Of a DNA stretch of 64,000 bases, positions 21,025-32,916 are shown piece after piece. The notes under the pieces are model-generated. The model had not been told where the DNA came from. It did no database searches and worked only from the letters and a program-made list of their open reading frames with translations. Origin of the DNA: Rapana venosa. Taxonomy: Eukaryota > Mollusca > Gastropoda > Neogastropoda > Muricidae. Location: positions 53,872,229 through 53,936,228 of the forward strand of contig CM054157.1 in assembly GCA_028751875.1 (NCBI GenBank), given 5' to 3'. How positions within the stretch are numbered: position 1 is the stretch's first letter; each line of letters opens with the position of its first letter. The position numbers and the translations under genes are program-made.

Positions 21025-22284
21025 AAATATCATGTTAAAGGCCTGGACTTTAGCGGTTTGAGCGGTTATGGAAACAAACATACAGCATGCTCCCTGTACT
21101 TTTAAGGGTGGGCTGCATCAGGTTTAACTTTCTCAAGGACAAGGCCTGAAAACTTCAGTAACTCCTTCAGCAACTCCTAGGGTTAAGGAGGAGAAAGAAA
21201 GGAAGAAAAGAAAGCGTTGGGGGGAAAAAGGGGGGTTAAAAGGAAGGGGAGGTGAAGGGGTTTTTAAGGGAGGAAAGGGGAGAAAAGGAAGAACACAATA
21301 GGTTTAAAGGAAAAAAAAAGAAATTTAAGGAAAAAGGAGAAAAAAAAAAGGGAAAAGTGGAAAAAAGGGAGGTTAGGAGAAAAAAAAGAAAAGGAAGAAG
21401 GGAAGAAAAAGATAGGTGGGAAATCTTTGGTTTAGCTGAGGTGTTTAATAAAAAAATTTTTCTTCCCACCCTTCCCGGTGGTGTTTTTTTTTGTATTGTA
21501 ATTTTTGTGCTTTGGCAGGGTTGGTTTTTTTTGGAAATTTTTTGGTTTTGTGAGTTTTTTTTGTATAGGTTGGTTTTGTTTAAAAATTTTTTTTGAATTT
21601 TTTTGTGGTTTTTAGGTTTTGGATTTTAGGTAGGTTTTTTTAAAAAGGTTAGGATTGGGGTTGGTTTTTTAGGTTGATTTTATTTTTTTGGTTTTTTGAT
21701 TTGGTAAAAGTATTTGTTGTGTGGTTTTTGGGTTTTTTTGTGTTTGGGAGGGAAAAGGGGGGGAATTTTAAAAGGGGGACAAGGGAAAAAAGAAAGAAAA
21801 GGAGAAGGGAGAAAAGAAGTAGAGATAGAAAAGAACATGACTTTTGGGTGTTGTGCTGTATTTGGGTGGTGTTACTGTTCTCTCTCTCTATTCCCTTCCC
21901 GGGTGAGGTGCATAGTGCCTGGTTTGCCCATTATTTGTGCTTTGAGGCTCCCCAGCGGGCCTCACCCAATCATTTGGACTTCAGGCAGCTTATTTCATTT
22001 ATAGGTTGAAAGCTTTCTGTAAACCCCCCAAAAAACTCTTAAATGATTGCAGGATTTTAAACAGGTTTTTGATTTTGGTATTAAATACACACAAAGGGAA
22101 TTAACCCGGGAAAGTCTCCCTTTGGGGTTATTTGGTGACTAAAAGCCCCCACTTTATTCCCCAGTCGTCAACGAATTTTCAAACCCCTGCAAAAAATGTC
22201 ATATTGGTGAACCCTTTTTGAGTTCTAGTGGGGATGAAATAACCAATCCCCCCCCCACCCCCCCCCCCTCCAAAAAAGCTTGAA
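21025..22284. other. Purine-rich and T/G-rich low-complexity sequence, no gene seen
   Basis: An A/G-rich tract at 21180-21420 and a T/G-rich tract at 21470-21760, both with inflated homopolymers. The long frames here are Lys/Glu/Gly or Phe/Leu-rich translations of the tracts. A possible LINE remnant (aggctccccagcgggcctc) lies at about 21943-21962. Confidence 0.6.
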
Positions 22285-23475
22285 TTACTTGGCAAAAAAA
22301 CCCATCCTTGTGTGTGTGTTTGTTTTTGTATGTGTAGATTTATGGGCGTTTGTGCATGTGTGTTTTTGGTTGATGTATGTGTTGGTGTTTGTGTATGATT
22401 TTGGGTGTGTTTGTGTATATTGATGTGTTTTTTTTGTGTTGATTGTGTGTGGTTTGTGATGTTGTTGTGTGTGTTTTGTATGTGTGTGTGTGTTTGTATT
22501 GTATGATTTGTATGTGTGTTGTGTTTGTTTGTGTTGATTGTGTATGGGGTGTGTTGTGTTTGTATGTGTTGATTGTTTTTGGGTGTTTTTTTTGTTGTGA
22601 TATTGTATGGTGGGGTTTTGGTTTTTTGTATGTGTATGTTGTATGTGTTGTGTGTTTGTATGTGTATGATTGTATTGTTGTGTTTGTATTTTGCATGATT
22701 GTATGTGTGTGTGTTTGTATGTGTTTGATTTAGGTGTGTTTGTTGTGTATGTGTGGGTGTTTGTATGGGTATGATTGTGTATGTGTGTGTGTGGTTTGTT
22801 TGTTGATTGATGTGTGTGTTTTGGGTAGTGTATTTTGTATGTGGTGTGTTTGTATGGAGTTGTATGTGGTGGTTTGTATGTTGTGTTGGGATGTGTGGGT
22901 TTGTATGTGTAGATTGTATTGTTGTTTTTGTGTGTATGTTGTGGGTGTGTGTTGTAATGTTTGATTGTAGTGTGGTGTTTTATGTGTATGATTGAGTTGG
23001 TGTTTGTTGTGTTGATTGTATGTGTGTGGTTTGTATGGTTTTGTATGGTGTTTTTGTAGTGTATGTTGTATGTGGTGTGTTTGTAGTGTTGTTGTTGTGT
23101 GTGTGTGGTGTTTGTTGTGTTTTGTATGTGTGTGTTTTTTTGTGTATGATTTGTGTGTGTGTGTTGTATGGTTGATTGTATGTGTGTGGTGTTTTGTTGT
23201 GTAGATTTTGTGGTGGTGTTTGTAGGGGTGTGTTTTTGTTGGGTGTATGTGGTTGTGTGTGGTGTTTGAGGTGTATGTTTGATGTGTGGTGTTTTTGTAT
23301 GTGTTGATTGTTGTGGGTGTTGTATGTGTATGATTGTTGTGGTGTTGTATGTGTTGTTGTTTTGTGTGTGGGTTTTTTTGGTGTTGATTGTAGGGTTATG
23401 TTGTTTTTGTGTTTGTTGTATGTGTATGATTGTATGTTTGTTTTGTATTGTATGATTGTATGTCGTATGGGTGTG
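22285..23475. repeat. Degenerate GT-rich satellite (TGTATGTGT-type)
   Basis: About 1.2 kb built of tgtgtatg, tgtttgta and tgttgattgt variants. The long Thr/His/Asn frame on the opposite strand and the Cys/Val frames on this strand are artefacts of the repeat. Confidence 0.85.
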
Positions 23476-23480
23476 TTGTT

Positions 23481-23594
23481 TTGTGTTCAGGGCGGGGAAG
23501 CCCATGTGGTGGAGGCCACTGCAGGTGTGCCCCCTTTGCCGGCAGCCGTGTATCGCCTGCCCCCCCAACGCGCTGCAGCCTGCGGGAAAAACAC
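23481..23594 (+). other. Isolated GC-rich island, possible orphan exon
   Basis: It is preceded by tttgtgttcag and is compositionally unlike the GT-rich flank. One frame reads VCPLCRQPCIACPPNALQP, reminiscent of a RING or other zinc-finger end. It has no clear donor and lies in poor sequence. Confidence 0.25.
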
Positions 23595-24483
23595 CACACA
23601 CACACCACACACCACCCCGCTTGTTTTATTGGGGGGAGGGGGGGGGGGGGGTTGTTTGGTTTGGGGGGGGGGGGGAGGGGGGGGGTTAGGGGTTTTTTTA
23701 AGGGGGGGGTTTGGTTTTGGTTTGATTTTTTTTCTTTTTTTGCAATTGGAAACTGGGTGTTGTGTTTCTTGCTGCTACCACAATTCACCTTAAATGTCAC
23801 CGTCACCCATCCCCCCAGATTCCGATCCTTTGGGGCCCTTGAAAAATTTGTCAACCCCTTTCTCCAGTTTCCCCTTTGTCTTCAGCCGCCCCCGGCTTTC
23901 TCTCCCGTCCCGTTTTCCCCTCTCGAAGTTGTCCCCCCTTTCCTTTGTCTGCCTCTTCTTCTTCCTCCCCTCACTTGCCTTTAGGATTGTTTTGCAGACC
24001 AAGGAGCGTGTGCATGACCCAAAACCCGTCGTTTTCACCCTTTCAAACTATTCCCAATTGGGTTTTGTTTGTTTTTTGGGGTTTTCTTGTTTTGGAAATT
24101 TTTGGGGGGGGTTTTTTTTTTTTTGGGGGGGGGGGGGGGTATTTTGTTCCCCACTAGGGCTCTGAGGTTTCCCGTGGTGTATTTTGGATGTGACTGTTTA
24201 CCCACCATTCAGGCAGCTGCTCTGACTTCAGGGGTGTGTTAAACGACACCTGTGTGAATGCATCTTTTTTTTAGATGTTTTTCCATTCCTACGTATGCGT
24301 GGCCCACCCTTCCCCAAAAAATGGAGCAGGTTTTTTTGGTGTGTGCCCGGGGTTCTGCATGCTTCACATCCAACCTTGTTTATGCTCCCGTAAGGACGTC
24401 AGGGAAATTTGGGGTTTAGTGCTGATGTTAAAATCCACGGGAAAAGCCCCCCAAGTGGAAACTCAGTGGGGTTTGATCCCAAG
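23595..24483. other. Low-quality sequence before gap, no gene seen
   Basis: G-runs (23634-23708, 24103-24140), a C/T-rich stretch (23794-23990) and inflated homopolymers. No domain or supported splice site was recognised. Confidence 0.6.
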
Positions 24484-24983
24484 NNNNNNNNNNNNNNNNN
24501 NNNNNNNNNNNNNNNNNNNNNNNNNNNNNNNNNNNNNNNNNNNNNNNNNNNNNNNNNNNNNNNNNNNNNNNNNNNNNNNNNNNNNNNNNNNNNNNNNNNN
24601 NNNNNNNNNNNNNNNNNNNNNNNNNNNNNNNNNNNNNNNNNNNNNNNNNNNNNNNNNNNNNNNNNNNNNNNNNNNNNNNNNNNNNNNNNNNNNNNNNNNN
24701 NNNNNNNNNNNNNNNNNNNNNNNNNNNNNNNNNNNNNNNNNNNNNNNNNNNNNNNNNNNNNNNNNNNNNNNNNNNNNNNNNNNNNNNNNNNNNNNNNNNN
24801 NNNNNNNNNNNNNNNNNNNNNNNNNNNNNNNNNNNNNNNNNNNNNNNNNNNNNNNNNNNNNNNNNNNNNNNNNNNNNNNNNNNNNNNNNNNNNNNNNNNN
24901 NNNNNNNNNNNNNNNNNNNNNNNNNNNNNNNNNNNNNNNNNNNNNNNNNNNNNNNNNNNNNNNNNNNNNNNNNNNNNNNNNNN
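24484..24983. other. Assembly gap (500 N)
   Basis: Exactly 500 N, a typical fixed-size scaffolding gap. The true distance is unknown. The sequence on its left is poor, while that on its right is clean. Confidence 0.99.
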
Positions 24984-25942
24984 ATTAAGTTCATAAAAAA
25001 AATGAAAAATGTTCTGCTGGGAGTTTGAAACAACATCTGGGCATTCATTTAAGACAAATTGTGTTTCAAATTAGCAGTCTTTGAAGTCAGAAGAACAATC
25101 TGAATAACGTATGCACCATCATGTCACAAATCGGCCATGTTGGAATGAGCACATTTTGTAAAAGAAAATTCAATATTTTTAAAAACAAGCACAAGTACTC
25201 ATTAAAACTTTTAAAATTTATTTCTTTAATTCAAACATAACCAGTAACCAGCATTCACTACAGTTACAAACTAAATTCAGTCAAATGGTAGATGTGTGAA
25301 GTAGGTCACTATCATACCTCACATGTTTCTGAGAATGACCTATATATATATATATATATTGTAGATTGCTTTCAGGCAAGCTCAAAGTAGTTAGCATGAT
25401 ATTTCTCTACAAAAATATATTTAAATTTTGGAAAAAAAGATGAAGATACACTTTCTTCATCACCACTGTCATTCTGAATACCCCCCATCTCAATAGTGTC
25501 ACATGTAAGTCGAGGCAAAATCTCAGTCATTTTTTTTCATCTTCACTATCTCGTGAATCATACACGATTGATTTCATCACTATCAGGACTATCTAAAATT
25601 TTATTTGCCACTTCTTCAGCTGTGTAAAGTCATTGATATGCTCAACGAGAAGAGTCAGCCAATTTAGACAAGAACAGTCCAAGTAGTCATGCAAAGTAAC
25701 ACAAAATATGAGCTAAAAACCAATCGTTTTTGCCATGATTTTGTAGCTGGATGTTGATGATCATTTTACAGGTTGACAGAGATGAGGAATGATAGTGATG
25801 ACAACAATGATGACATTGATGATGATAACTGTAATGACGATGATGATAATGATGCAATAATAGTAATGATAATGATAAGATGAATGATAATAATAGTGAT
25901 GATGATTATGATGATAAGCAACTGTTGCTGATGATGTTACAG
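24984..25942. other. Intron-like AT-rich sequence with (GATGAT)n
   Basis: No gene seen. A GAT/AATGAT-rich microsatellite at about 25780-25915 leads directly into the exon at 25943. Confidence 0.5.
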
Positions 25943-25988
25943 ATTGATGGAGATGAAGAGTGCAACAGAAAGCCAGAGCAGCATCAAG
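25943..25988 (+). CDS. NUDT5: NUDT5-like ADP-sugar pyrophosphatase, C-terminal exon a
   Basis: The acceptor is gatgatgttacag and the donor CATCAAG|gtaagg, giving 15 codons plus one base. The translation IDGDEECNRKPEQ resembles the strand after the Nudix fold in NUDT5 (pattern 'InGDd.eN.rPkP'). It joins the next exon in phase as ...HQ-EFIEV. The enzyme hydrolyses ADP-ribose and other ADP-sugars to AMP in the cytosol and nucleus. A 46-base exon alone would prove nothing. The support comes from the join with 30335-30388. Confidence 0.6.
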
Positions 25989-26436
25989 GTAAGGTCACTG
26001 ATGCAGACAGAACAATAAATGGCTGTTTTGTTTTGGTTTGCTTTCTTGTCCAAGAAAAAAAAGCATAAATATGTTCTCTGGTTTTTCATACAGTATTTAT
26101 GAAAGACAACTACAGCCTGCCTCCATGTGTAAAAAAATGAATGAATCGGCTGTATAGTATCTTTTCACATAGTCATAAATTGAACAATCCATAAAGTTAA
26201 GTTCATAATCTGTAATGAAGGTGTAGGTTCAGTTTAATCTGTCATAATCAGTAATGAAATTTTAATTTCATAATATGTAATGGAACATCAACAATGAAAG
26301 TGAGAATTAAGTTTCTGAAATTCCGCTGAGAGTGACAGTTTTGCATGGCCGAATCAAATTTGATAGGGTTCCTACTGGGTCAAGTTTTGGGTAATTCATG
26401 CTAGAAATGTCTTAAAATATGTTTTTTTTAAAAAGT

Positions 26437-26733
26437 GTCATTGGGTCAGAGGTCTGTAGCTAGTAGCAATAGACTGCGCTGGTTTGGGCACTTTCAACGG
26501 AAAGCAGACCACCACATCATAAAAAGAGCAATGAACTTTGTAGTGGATGGAAAGAGACCAAAGGGAAGACCTAGCAAAATCTGGGCTATCTGTATTGCAG
26601 ATATCTTAGAGAAAGGGGCATAAATAAGGAGGAAGCTCAAAACAGAGAGAGATGGAGAAGGCTCATCAATGTCAAACCTCCCCCTGGGAGAAACATGACA
26701 AAAAAGGAAGAAGAAGAAGTCATTGGGTCAGAG
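26437..26733 (+). mobile_element. 5'-truncated RTE-type LINE insertion with target duplication
   Basis: gtcattgggtcagag occurs at 26437-26451 and again at 26719-26733, flanking 267 bases. The insert reads NRLRWFGHFQRKADHH, then GKRPKGRPSKIW, the C-terminal end of RTE/craniofacial-protein-like retrotransposon ORFs. It ends in an aaggaagaagaag tail. A direct repeat plus a 3' tail is the signature of target-primed reverse transcription. Confidence 0.85.
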
Positions 26734-27344
26734 ATCAGCTGTAGCTTCCTTCATTTAGTTAGCATAGACTTTGCAGTGTGGCTGAAAAAGGATGGTGTTG
26801 CCACTCACCATAGGTAGCTCGTGCATATTAGTTAAGCTAAAACAAGAAAGTACCAGTAGTACTGAAAGGCAGTGAACAAAAAATATCTGAAAAGCAAGTG
26901 CTGAGACCATGCCTATGGCTCTGGAGGTGGTTGTACATTATAAAATGTATAGCTTCATTCATTCAACGACATGAAAAGGACGGTAAATGTGAAAAACAAT
27001 GCAAGAGTGTAGAAGCAAAAGTTTCCATACCTAGAGTTTCATGTACAGGTAAATATTGTAAGGAGATGCATCAACTCTTTCATTAGCACGTTTCTGTGTG
27101 TAGTTACTTCCCTTCCTTTCCATATTCCAGAAAAGCTTTACTGCCTTTTATTCGTCGAGTTTCTAGGACAGGTCTACACCTGAAAATAAGATACTTAGTT
27201 CAAAGTAAAATGACACCAAGATCAAACATGATTAACCCCAAGTATCACACACTGTTGTGTTAATAAATGAATGCAGTAAGTTTTTGTTGCAGGCTAGATA
27301 TAGTTATTATAGTGTTGGTGAAATGCAGATGTTGAAACAGGTTA

Positions 27345-27512
27345 CAGCTGTCAGTTGCCCCCCACTTTCAGCTGCTCTCAGCTGCTATCCATTCCATCCC
27401 AGCTGGTGCTAATTTTCACTGGAACTGACCACACTTGGACTTGGTAAAAGGAAGGGGCATGCTGAATTTAGCACTCTTTGACTGAATGATGTTGGATTTG
27501 CGTGCTGTGAGG
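27345..27512. repeat. Interspersed repeat pair, copy 1
   Basis: Shares cagctgctctcagctgctat-type sequence, actggaactga-ccacac-tggactt, ggtaaaaggaagggg and gatgttggatttgc with 32917-33132. Function unknown. Confidence 0.6.
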
Positions 27513-28274
27513 TAAATTCAAATAATTTTTATCAGGAAAAATACACACATGCATGCATGCGAATGTACAAGCTGTTCATGGAAAAGTAATAAAACATGCA
27601 TACATGTGATCTCTTAGGGAAGTCCACACAAGACATTTCAACATATACCCTGCAGGGTATCAGTGTCCCACATAGACACTTTCATTTTAATGACTTCTCC
27701 ATTGCCCTCCAAGTGCTGTGAAGTCTTAATGCATCTTAATGATTTCTTCATGCTCTTTAGGGGCCCAGGAGGCCTTCCATTCACAAACATTGACCAGGCC
27801 TTTGATAAACACTATTACACTTAATTTTAAACAAATTACACAAAGATCTTTAGTAAAAAATCTTTGTAAATATCAGCAGTACATTAACTCTATTAAATTG
27901 ACATATTAAATAAAATTTTTAACAAATTACCACAGACTGTACATAAAGGCATTTTTCTGATAGCTATATGGGCAGAATTGAGTGCTGCACTGATCAGTTT
28001 TCTTTTTTCTAAATCGATTCATTTCTTGTTTTTCTGTTCTCTGGTGCTCACGGGAATGGACATGCTGTGTGGCGCTGCACTGTGCTGTGGTGTTGACGTG
28101 ATGGGACCTTGTTCTGGGCTGAAGATGAAGGAGGTAAGATGGTTGACAAATTGTTGGGTGGTGAATACAGCACTGTGATCATGGCCATGATGTGGAGGGT
28201 TTCATGCGCTTTATAAATCATCGATTCTTGCAAGAAAGTGCTGATGAATGTGTCTTTTCTCAACTTTTTCTTGG
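27513..28274. other. Intron, no gene seen
   Basis: Sequence between SINE-like repeats within the NUDT5-like gene. No conserved exon was recognised. Confidence 0.45.
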
Positions 28275-28510
28275 AGGAAGGGGTAGGACAGTTTAGATGC
28301 CTAACAAGTAAACCTCGAGTTTCTGGGTTCATTTCCCACCCTTGCCCTTTCTTCCTGGTTTGATGAAAAACTCAAACTGAATGTCAAAGCCCTTTGGATA
28401 GACTAAGCCGAAACCCTGTGTGTAAACGCTCGCAGAACATGTGCACATGTTAAAAACCCATTCTGCCTTGCGGAAAAGTAAGCCATTGTGTGCCGATAGG
28501 AACAGATGAC
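28275..28510 (+). repeat. tRNA-derived SINE
   Basis: The head near 28285-28340 has a degenerate A box (agtttagatgcctaac) and a B box-like gggttcatttccc. The body from 28395 (agccgaaaccctgtgtgtaa, gccattgtgtgccgatagg) matches 8070-8178. Confidence 0.55.
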
Positions 28511-29324
28511 CAAACCCAGAAGGGTGTCGTGCTTAGACACCATCCCCAAAGTCAGAATGCGACCACCTAAATTGTGGGGGGGAAAAGCGGTCACATACAC
28601 AGAAATCTCGCCATTGGTGAACCTTGGAGCTCTAGCCGAGGAACACACACACACAAAAAGGGGGAGTAGGGGGAGGAATCCAGTGGAGAGCTCACTAGTG
28701 CAAAGCCCTAATGACTCCCAACAGAGTGAAGCCAGGGAAAACAAGGAGAAGATCTGTTTCGTCCAGGCTTTGTGGTTCTCAAGGGTGATAATCATGATAG
28801 GAGTTTTCATTTTCTGTTTGAACTTCATCCACCACCACAGCACTGGCCAGTAGAGTAAGATCAAGGAGACCTAAGCGCGTCCTTTTGTTTTCTTTACTGA
28901 ATCAAGTTCACCCTCTTGTGACTGAATTCTACAGAGCTAAAGTCCCTGTAGATTTTGAAATCTTTTTTTTTTTTTAAAGGTCTCCTGTGTCTTTCCCACC
29001 TCCCTCCCTTCTGTGTGAGTGGTTATCAACAGCACCCGCTGAAAATTCCCAGGATTTCCTGTGTAGATATATCAGAATTATGAGATTAAGTGTGTGGTAG
29101 AAACAAAATGGCCATTTTGAAAAGCCTCCCCCCCCCCAACCCCCCTTTTTACAGCACATTTTTTCTGCATGAAATAAAATTCAAGCTGTTCACTTCAGAG
29201 CTTGTTGCGAGTCAATGCAGTGCCATCAGTTAGGTTGGGTTTTGTTTTTTTCCCTTTTCCTGTCTTCATGTTTGATCCCCATTGAGACTTTAGTTTTAAA
29301 CATAATTTTTCCAGAAACTAGGTT

Positions 29325-29525
29325 TTTTTGTTGCCGTGGGTTCTTTGTCATGTGCTGACTGCATGTTGCACACAAGGTATATCATCCCATTGGAAAGACT
29401 AGATCTCAAACCTCCACTCTTTGTCTGTTGATCCTAAAATAGTCTGGTTCGGACAGGATTTGAACCTGGGACCTCCCGTTTCCTAGACTGGCGTGTTCCC
29501 ACAGATCCACCTGTTGGAAACCAAT
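29325..29525 (-). repeat. tRNA-derived SINE, copy 1
   Basis: On the - strand a B box-like sequence, caggttcaaatcctgtcc, lies near 29455-29475. The body shares ttgccgtgggttctttg..., tatcatccc and aaagact with 29815-29995. Confidence 0.5.
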
Positions 29526-29814
29526 GATGCAGTGATTGCCCCGCCCTTTTCTTGTAAAAAAGAAATTTCATTTCTGATTGAAGTTATCATATACATGGTC
29601 ACTCCACTGTATTCCAAGGTTTGCAGCCCTTGTTATTAAGTCAGATGTCTTAGCATGAAATTTGGGCTGCTCTCCCCGGGTAGAATGTCACCTCAAGAGT
29701 AGCCAGCGCCCCCCTTCCCCCAATTTAAAAAAAAAAGTTATTAAATTTTCCTGTTTGTATGTGTTTTCCCTGCAAAAGTGTCTTTTTTTCTTATTGAATT
29801 TTAGCAAGTACAAT

Positions 29815-29995
29815 CGACTCTGTTGCCATGGGTTCTTTTACATGTGCTGCACATGGGATATCATCTTGGTTTATCTTCTCATCCAAAAGACTGGCACCCA
29901 GACTACCATTTAAATTTTGGTCGATATAGGGATGAAACCTGAAACCTCTTGTTTTCTAGACAGGTGGGTAATGTTAAGACCACTGATCTTGTTTG
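29815..29995 (-). repeat. tRNA-derived SINE, copy 2
   Basis: Same family and orientation as 29325-29525, about 490 bases apart: tgttgccatgggttctttta, atatcatcttgg, aaaagactggcaccc. A degenerate B box-like region lies near 29933. Confidence 0.5.
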
Positions 29996-30334
29996 TTCAG
30001 ATTGGAGGTAGATTTATCATAGGCAGGTCAAGACGGCTCATTTCATAATTCCATTTTTTGTGGTTCTTTTGTAAAATGGTGAAATTCTCTGTTATATATA
30101 TATACATATACAGTGTTTACCTCCCCTTCTGCTCAGCTCTTGCCAATTTTGTTTTATCATTTCATATAAAGCTCATCGTTTGTGTTGTATCATAAAAATG
30201 TTTTTAAAAAAGAAAAACTCAAACCAACAAACTGAACTTAGCTACTTTGTTGAGGATATCCCTTGTGGCAGTTGCTGTTTGGCATGTGGTATTGGATCTA
30301 CAAAGCTGATTTTTGTATGCGTTTTGTTTTTCAG

Positions 30335-30388
30335 AATTCATAGAAGTGATGACTGTTCCTGTGGACGATCTGCTGAATACACTGGACA
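30335..30388 (+). CDS. NUDT5: NUDT5-like ADP-sugar pyrophosphatase, exon b
   Basis: The acceptor is gttttgtttttcag and the donor CTGGACA|gtgagt, both strong. The first two bases complete the Glu codon begun in the previous exon. The translation reads EFIEVMTVPVDDLLNTLD. This corresponds to the conserved NUDT5 segment 'EFvEV.slP..dLL.rLD' that follows the pyrophosphatase core. The exon leaves phase 1. The Nudix box itself (GX5EX7REUXEEXGU) is not in the visible sequence, so only the tail of the gene is present. Confidence 0.68.
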
Positions 30389-30967
30389 GTGAGTATAGTT
30401 TAACATTTTTTTTAAGCAGTTGTGTTTAACCTGGGTCAAGATGTTGGAGAAGCAGAATATTTCATACATACTGTCACATTGGGAACTAACCATATTCTTC
30501 ACCAACTGCATAACCTCAGTGAAGCTTTGGATCTTTTTTTTACACCAACCATATTCGCCCATCTCATCCATAAAAGATATACTTTTTTTTCAAAACAAGC
30601 ACACACTGTATGCATGCATCCACACACAGGATCTAGGTTTATGTAGCCTCATCAAAAAAACTTTCAAGGGAATGAAGACAGATATGAGCTGAAGACCTGA
30701 AGTGGGTGGCCAATCCAAAACTGGAACCCACTCCCTGTAGATTTTAAGTCAAACAATATAACCACATGATGATAAACAAGGATCAGTATTGTTGTTTCCT
30801 GGCTTACTACCCTGGGACTTTGTGCTTCAGGGCAAAACCCTGCCATTTTGAAATTTAAAAATAAAAAAGGAAATTCATGACTCCATACAGGTCGATGATG
30901 TACCAATCCCTTGTGGAAAGCTTTGGAGGGATCTAGTGTTTTGAATATTTATTACAGATTATGGGAG

Positions 30968-31262
30968 AGACGGGATAGCTCAGTGGTCGGAGCACTCGCT
31001 TTCCCCCAGCCAAGTTAAGCAGCGTCGAGCGTGGTTACCAGTTGGATGGGTGACCGTTTGCGCGCCTTGGCTTCAGTACAGTTCCCCCAAGTTCACCCAG
31101 CTGTAAATGGGTACCTGCCCTCTTTAGGGTCAGGGAAGGTAAAGCAGCGAGGGAGAGGAGATGGGCGCCGCCCTCAATATGCTGGCCCTAGAGAAGTGAG
31201 GTCTCTGACGCCTCGCTCCCCTACGACCTTACAGGTTATGGGACTCCTTTACCTTTACCTTA
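30968..31262 (+). repeat. Composite SINE with tRNA-like and 5S-rRNA-like parts
   Basis: An A box-like tagctcagtgg at 30976-30986 is followed at 31011-31057 by aagttaagcagcgtcgagcg and gttggatgggtgaccg. These resemble the internal control region and 3' half of 5S rRNA. The 3' body (31145-31262) is shared with 12889-13005 and ends in ctttacctttacctt. Confidence 0.65.
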
Positions 31263-32916
31263 TGGGAGAGAATGCTGTGTAACAGGATTTGTCATAATAG
31301 TTGCTTTATTTCAGTCATAGATTCATGTGATCTTTCAGTGTGAATATACACCTCTTCTCCAAAGTAAGGGGCACAACATTTTTAAGATCAAAAAAAAGAA
31401 AAAAGTTTGAAGATGTGATATTAACCAAATGTTAAAAAAAGAAAAGAAAAAAATGTATGTTAAATCAACTGCTGAATGAAATAACCCCAGTAAAATGCAT
31501 AATACCGTTTTGAAATTTTAAGGATATCAATTTCATTTTCTGATCATGTGTGGCAACTAGTGCTTGCAGAGTCTAATTTCACACAGTTTTGAGCCCTGGG
31601 TGATGCCCAAATATAAACTCAATCACATTTATTTTGATTGAGAAATAGCTACCATGTCTGGCCTTAAAAGTGTATTAAGCTGACAATCATTTGCTATATA
31701 GTGTATTAAGCTGACAATCATTTGCTACGTTGTTTTTTCTGTAACGGTGACAAAAGCAGTTTTTATTTCCAGTTATCTGCAGCTTTTGCTGTGTGGCGAG
31801 TTTCTAAATTCTTTTTTTTTCTCCCCTTCCTTAAGACTTCAGTTCATTGACTGGTCTCTTTCCTCATGAAGTGTGCTACCAAGATGTTTGGCATGATTTA
31901 TTTTTTATAGTTTCGAGTGTTTTGATAACATTTTTTCCTTCGTTTCTCCCCCCCCCTTGAGATGACTCTAGTGTGATAGGTGACATCTGAAGACTTTATT
32001 GACCATTCACTTTTTCCTCATTTGATAGAGTGTTGGTGAGGAAATGGTGCGAGATGTTTAGTTTGTATCCGGTTTCTTGGTTTAGTGATGCAGCTCTTGG
32101 CAGCACTACTGTGTTTTTTATATAGAAATCGAGGTTTCAAAGGCCATGATTTTTACACTTTGTGTTTATGTGCGGTCTCCAAGTGTGCCCATATAGCTGG
32201 TGAGGAAAATGTTTCAGGTACCATTTTATACATTAAGCGCAATCAGATGCTCTCCACTTTGGTGTCCCTACATTAAGTGAGAATTGCTAGTTTCATGGTC
32301 GTAGTCTTTTATCACGATCTTTGCTCGTTCCACCATCTGGAAAAATTTAGGCAAGAGTTTACATCTCCTGTCATTCTCTTGGTCTGTTTTTTGTCATTTT
32401 CTTCTGTCCTCTTATGCAATATATGAATCCATTTACTTACATGGGAGTACAAAAACATCTGCTCGTTTATTTTTCTCAGCGTCCTGTGTCTTGCTTTTGA
32501 GGGTTTTCTGAATAGATAAATTGAAAAATAGATTTGCCCTTCCAAAATCTGCCCTTGGGATTAAATGAAATCCTAAGTTCTGCAAAGGCAGACTTGCCTG
32601 TGCTTGCTCTGTTGCCCTAAAATGAACACTGTGGGTGTGGTTGCGTTGTCACCGCTTCATGCCTCCTAAAACAGAGTTGCATGTCTGTATACCAGTTTTA
32701 CACCGTCGACTTCGACATCTTGTCTCGATACTCCTTCAGGTGTCGGGGGCAAAGTATGGCAGCTGCACTTGATAATTTTTCAGGGGGTTTTATTGGTCGT
32801 TGTGGGCAAGGTCGAACTGGCAGACAAGAGCTCTCATCTTCTAAGGTTTTGTATATCACTAAATAGGGTTGTTTGTGTAGTATAAGCACAAAGCCATTGC
32901 GGAACCAACACTAGCT
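31263..32916. other. Intron, no recognised gene
   Basis: It contains an imperfect duplicate of gtgtattaagctgacaatca (31668 and 31702). A 61-codon open frame at 32681-32866 (MSVYQFYTVDFDILSRYSF...) matches nothing I recognise and lacks splice support. Confidence 0.45.

Noticed and set aside
22285..23610. 441-codon frame on the - strand, rich in Thr, His and Asn
   Set aside because: It is the translation of the GT-rich repeat, with no domain and no splice or start support.
24275..25048. Long open frames through the N block
   Set aside because: They are open only because N codons cannot be stops.
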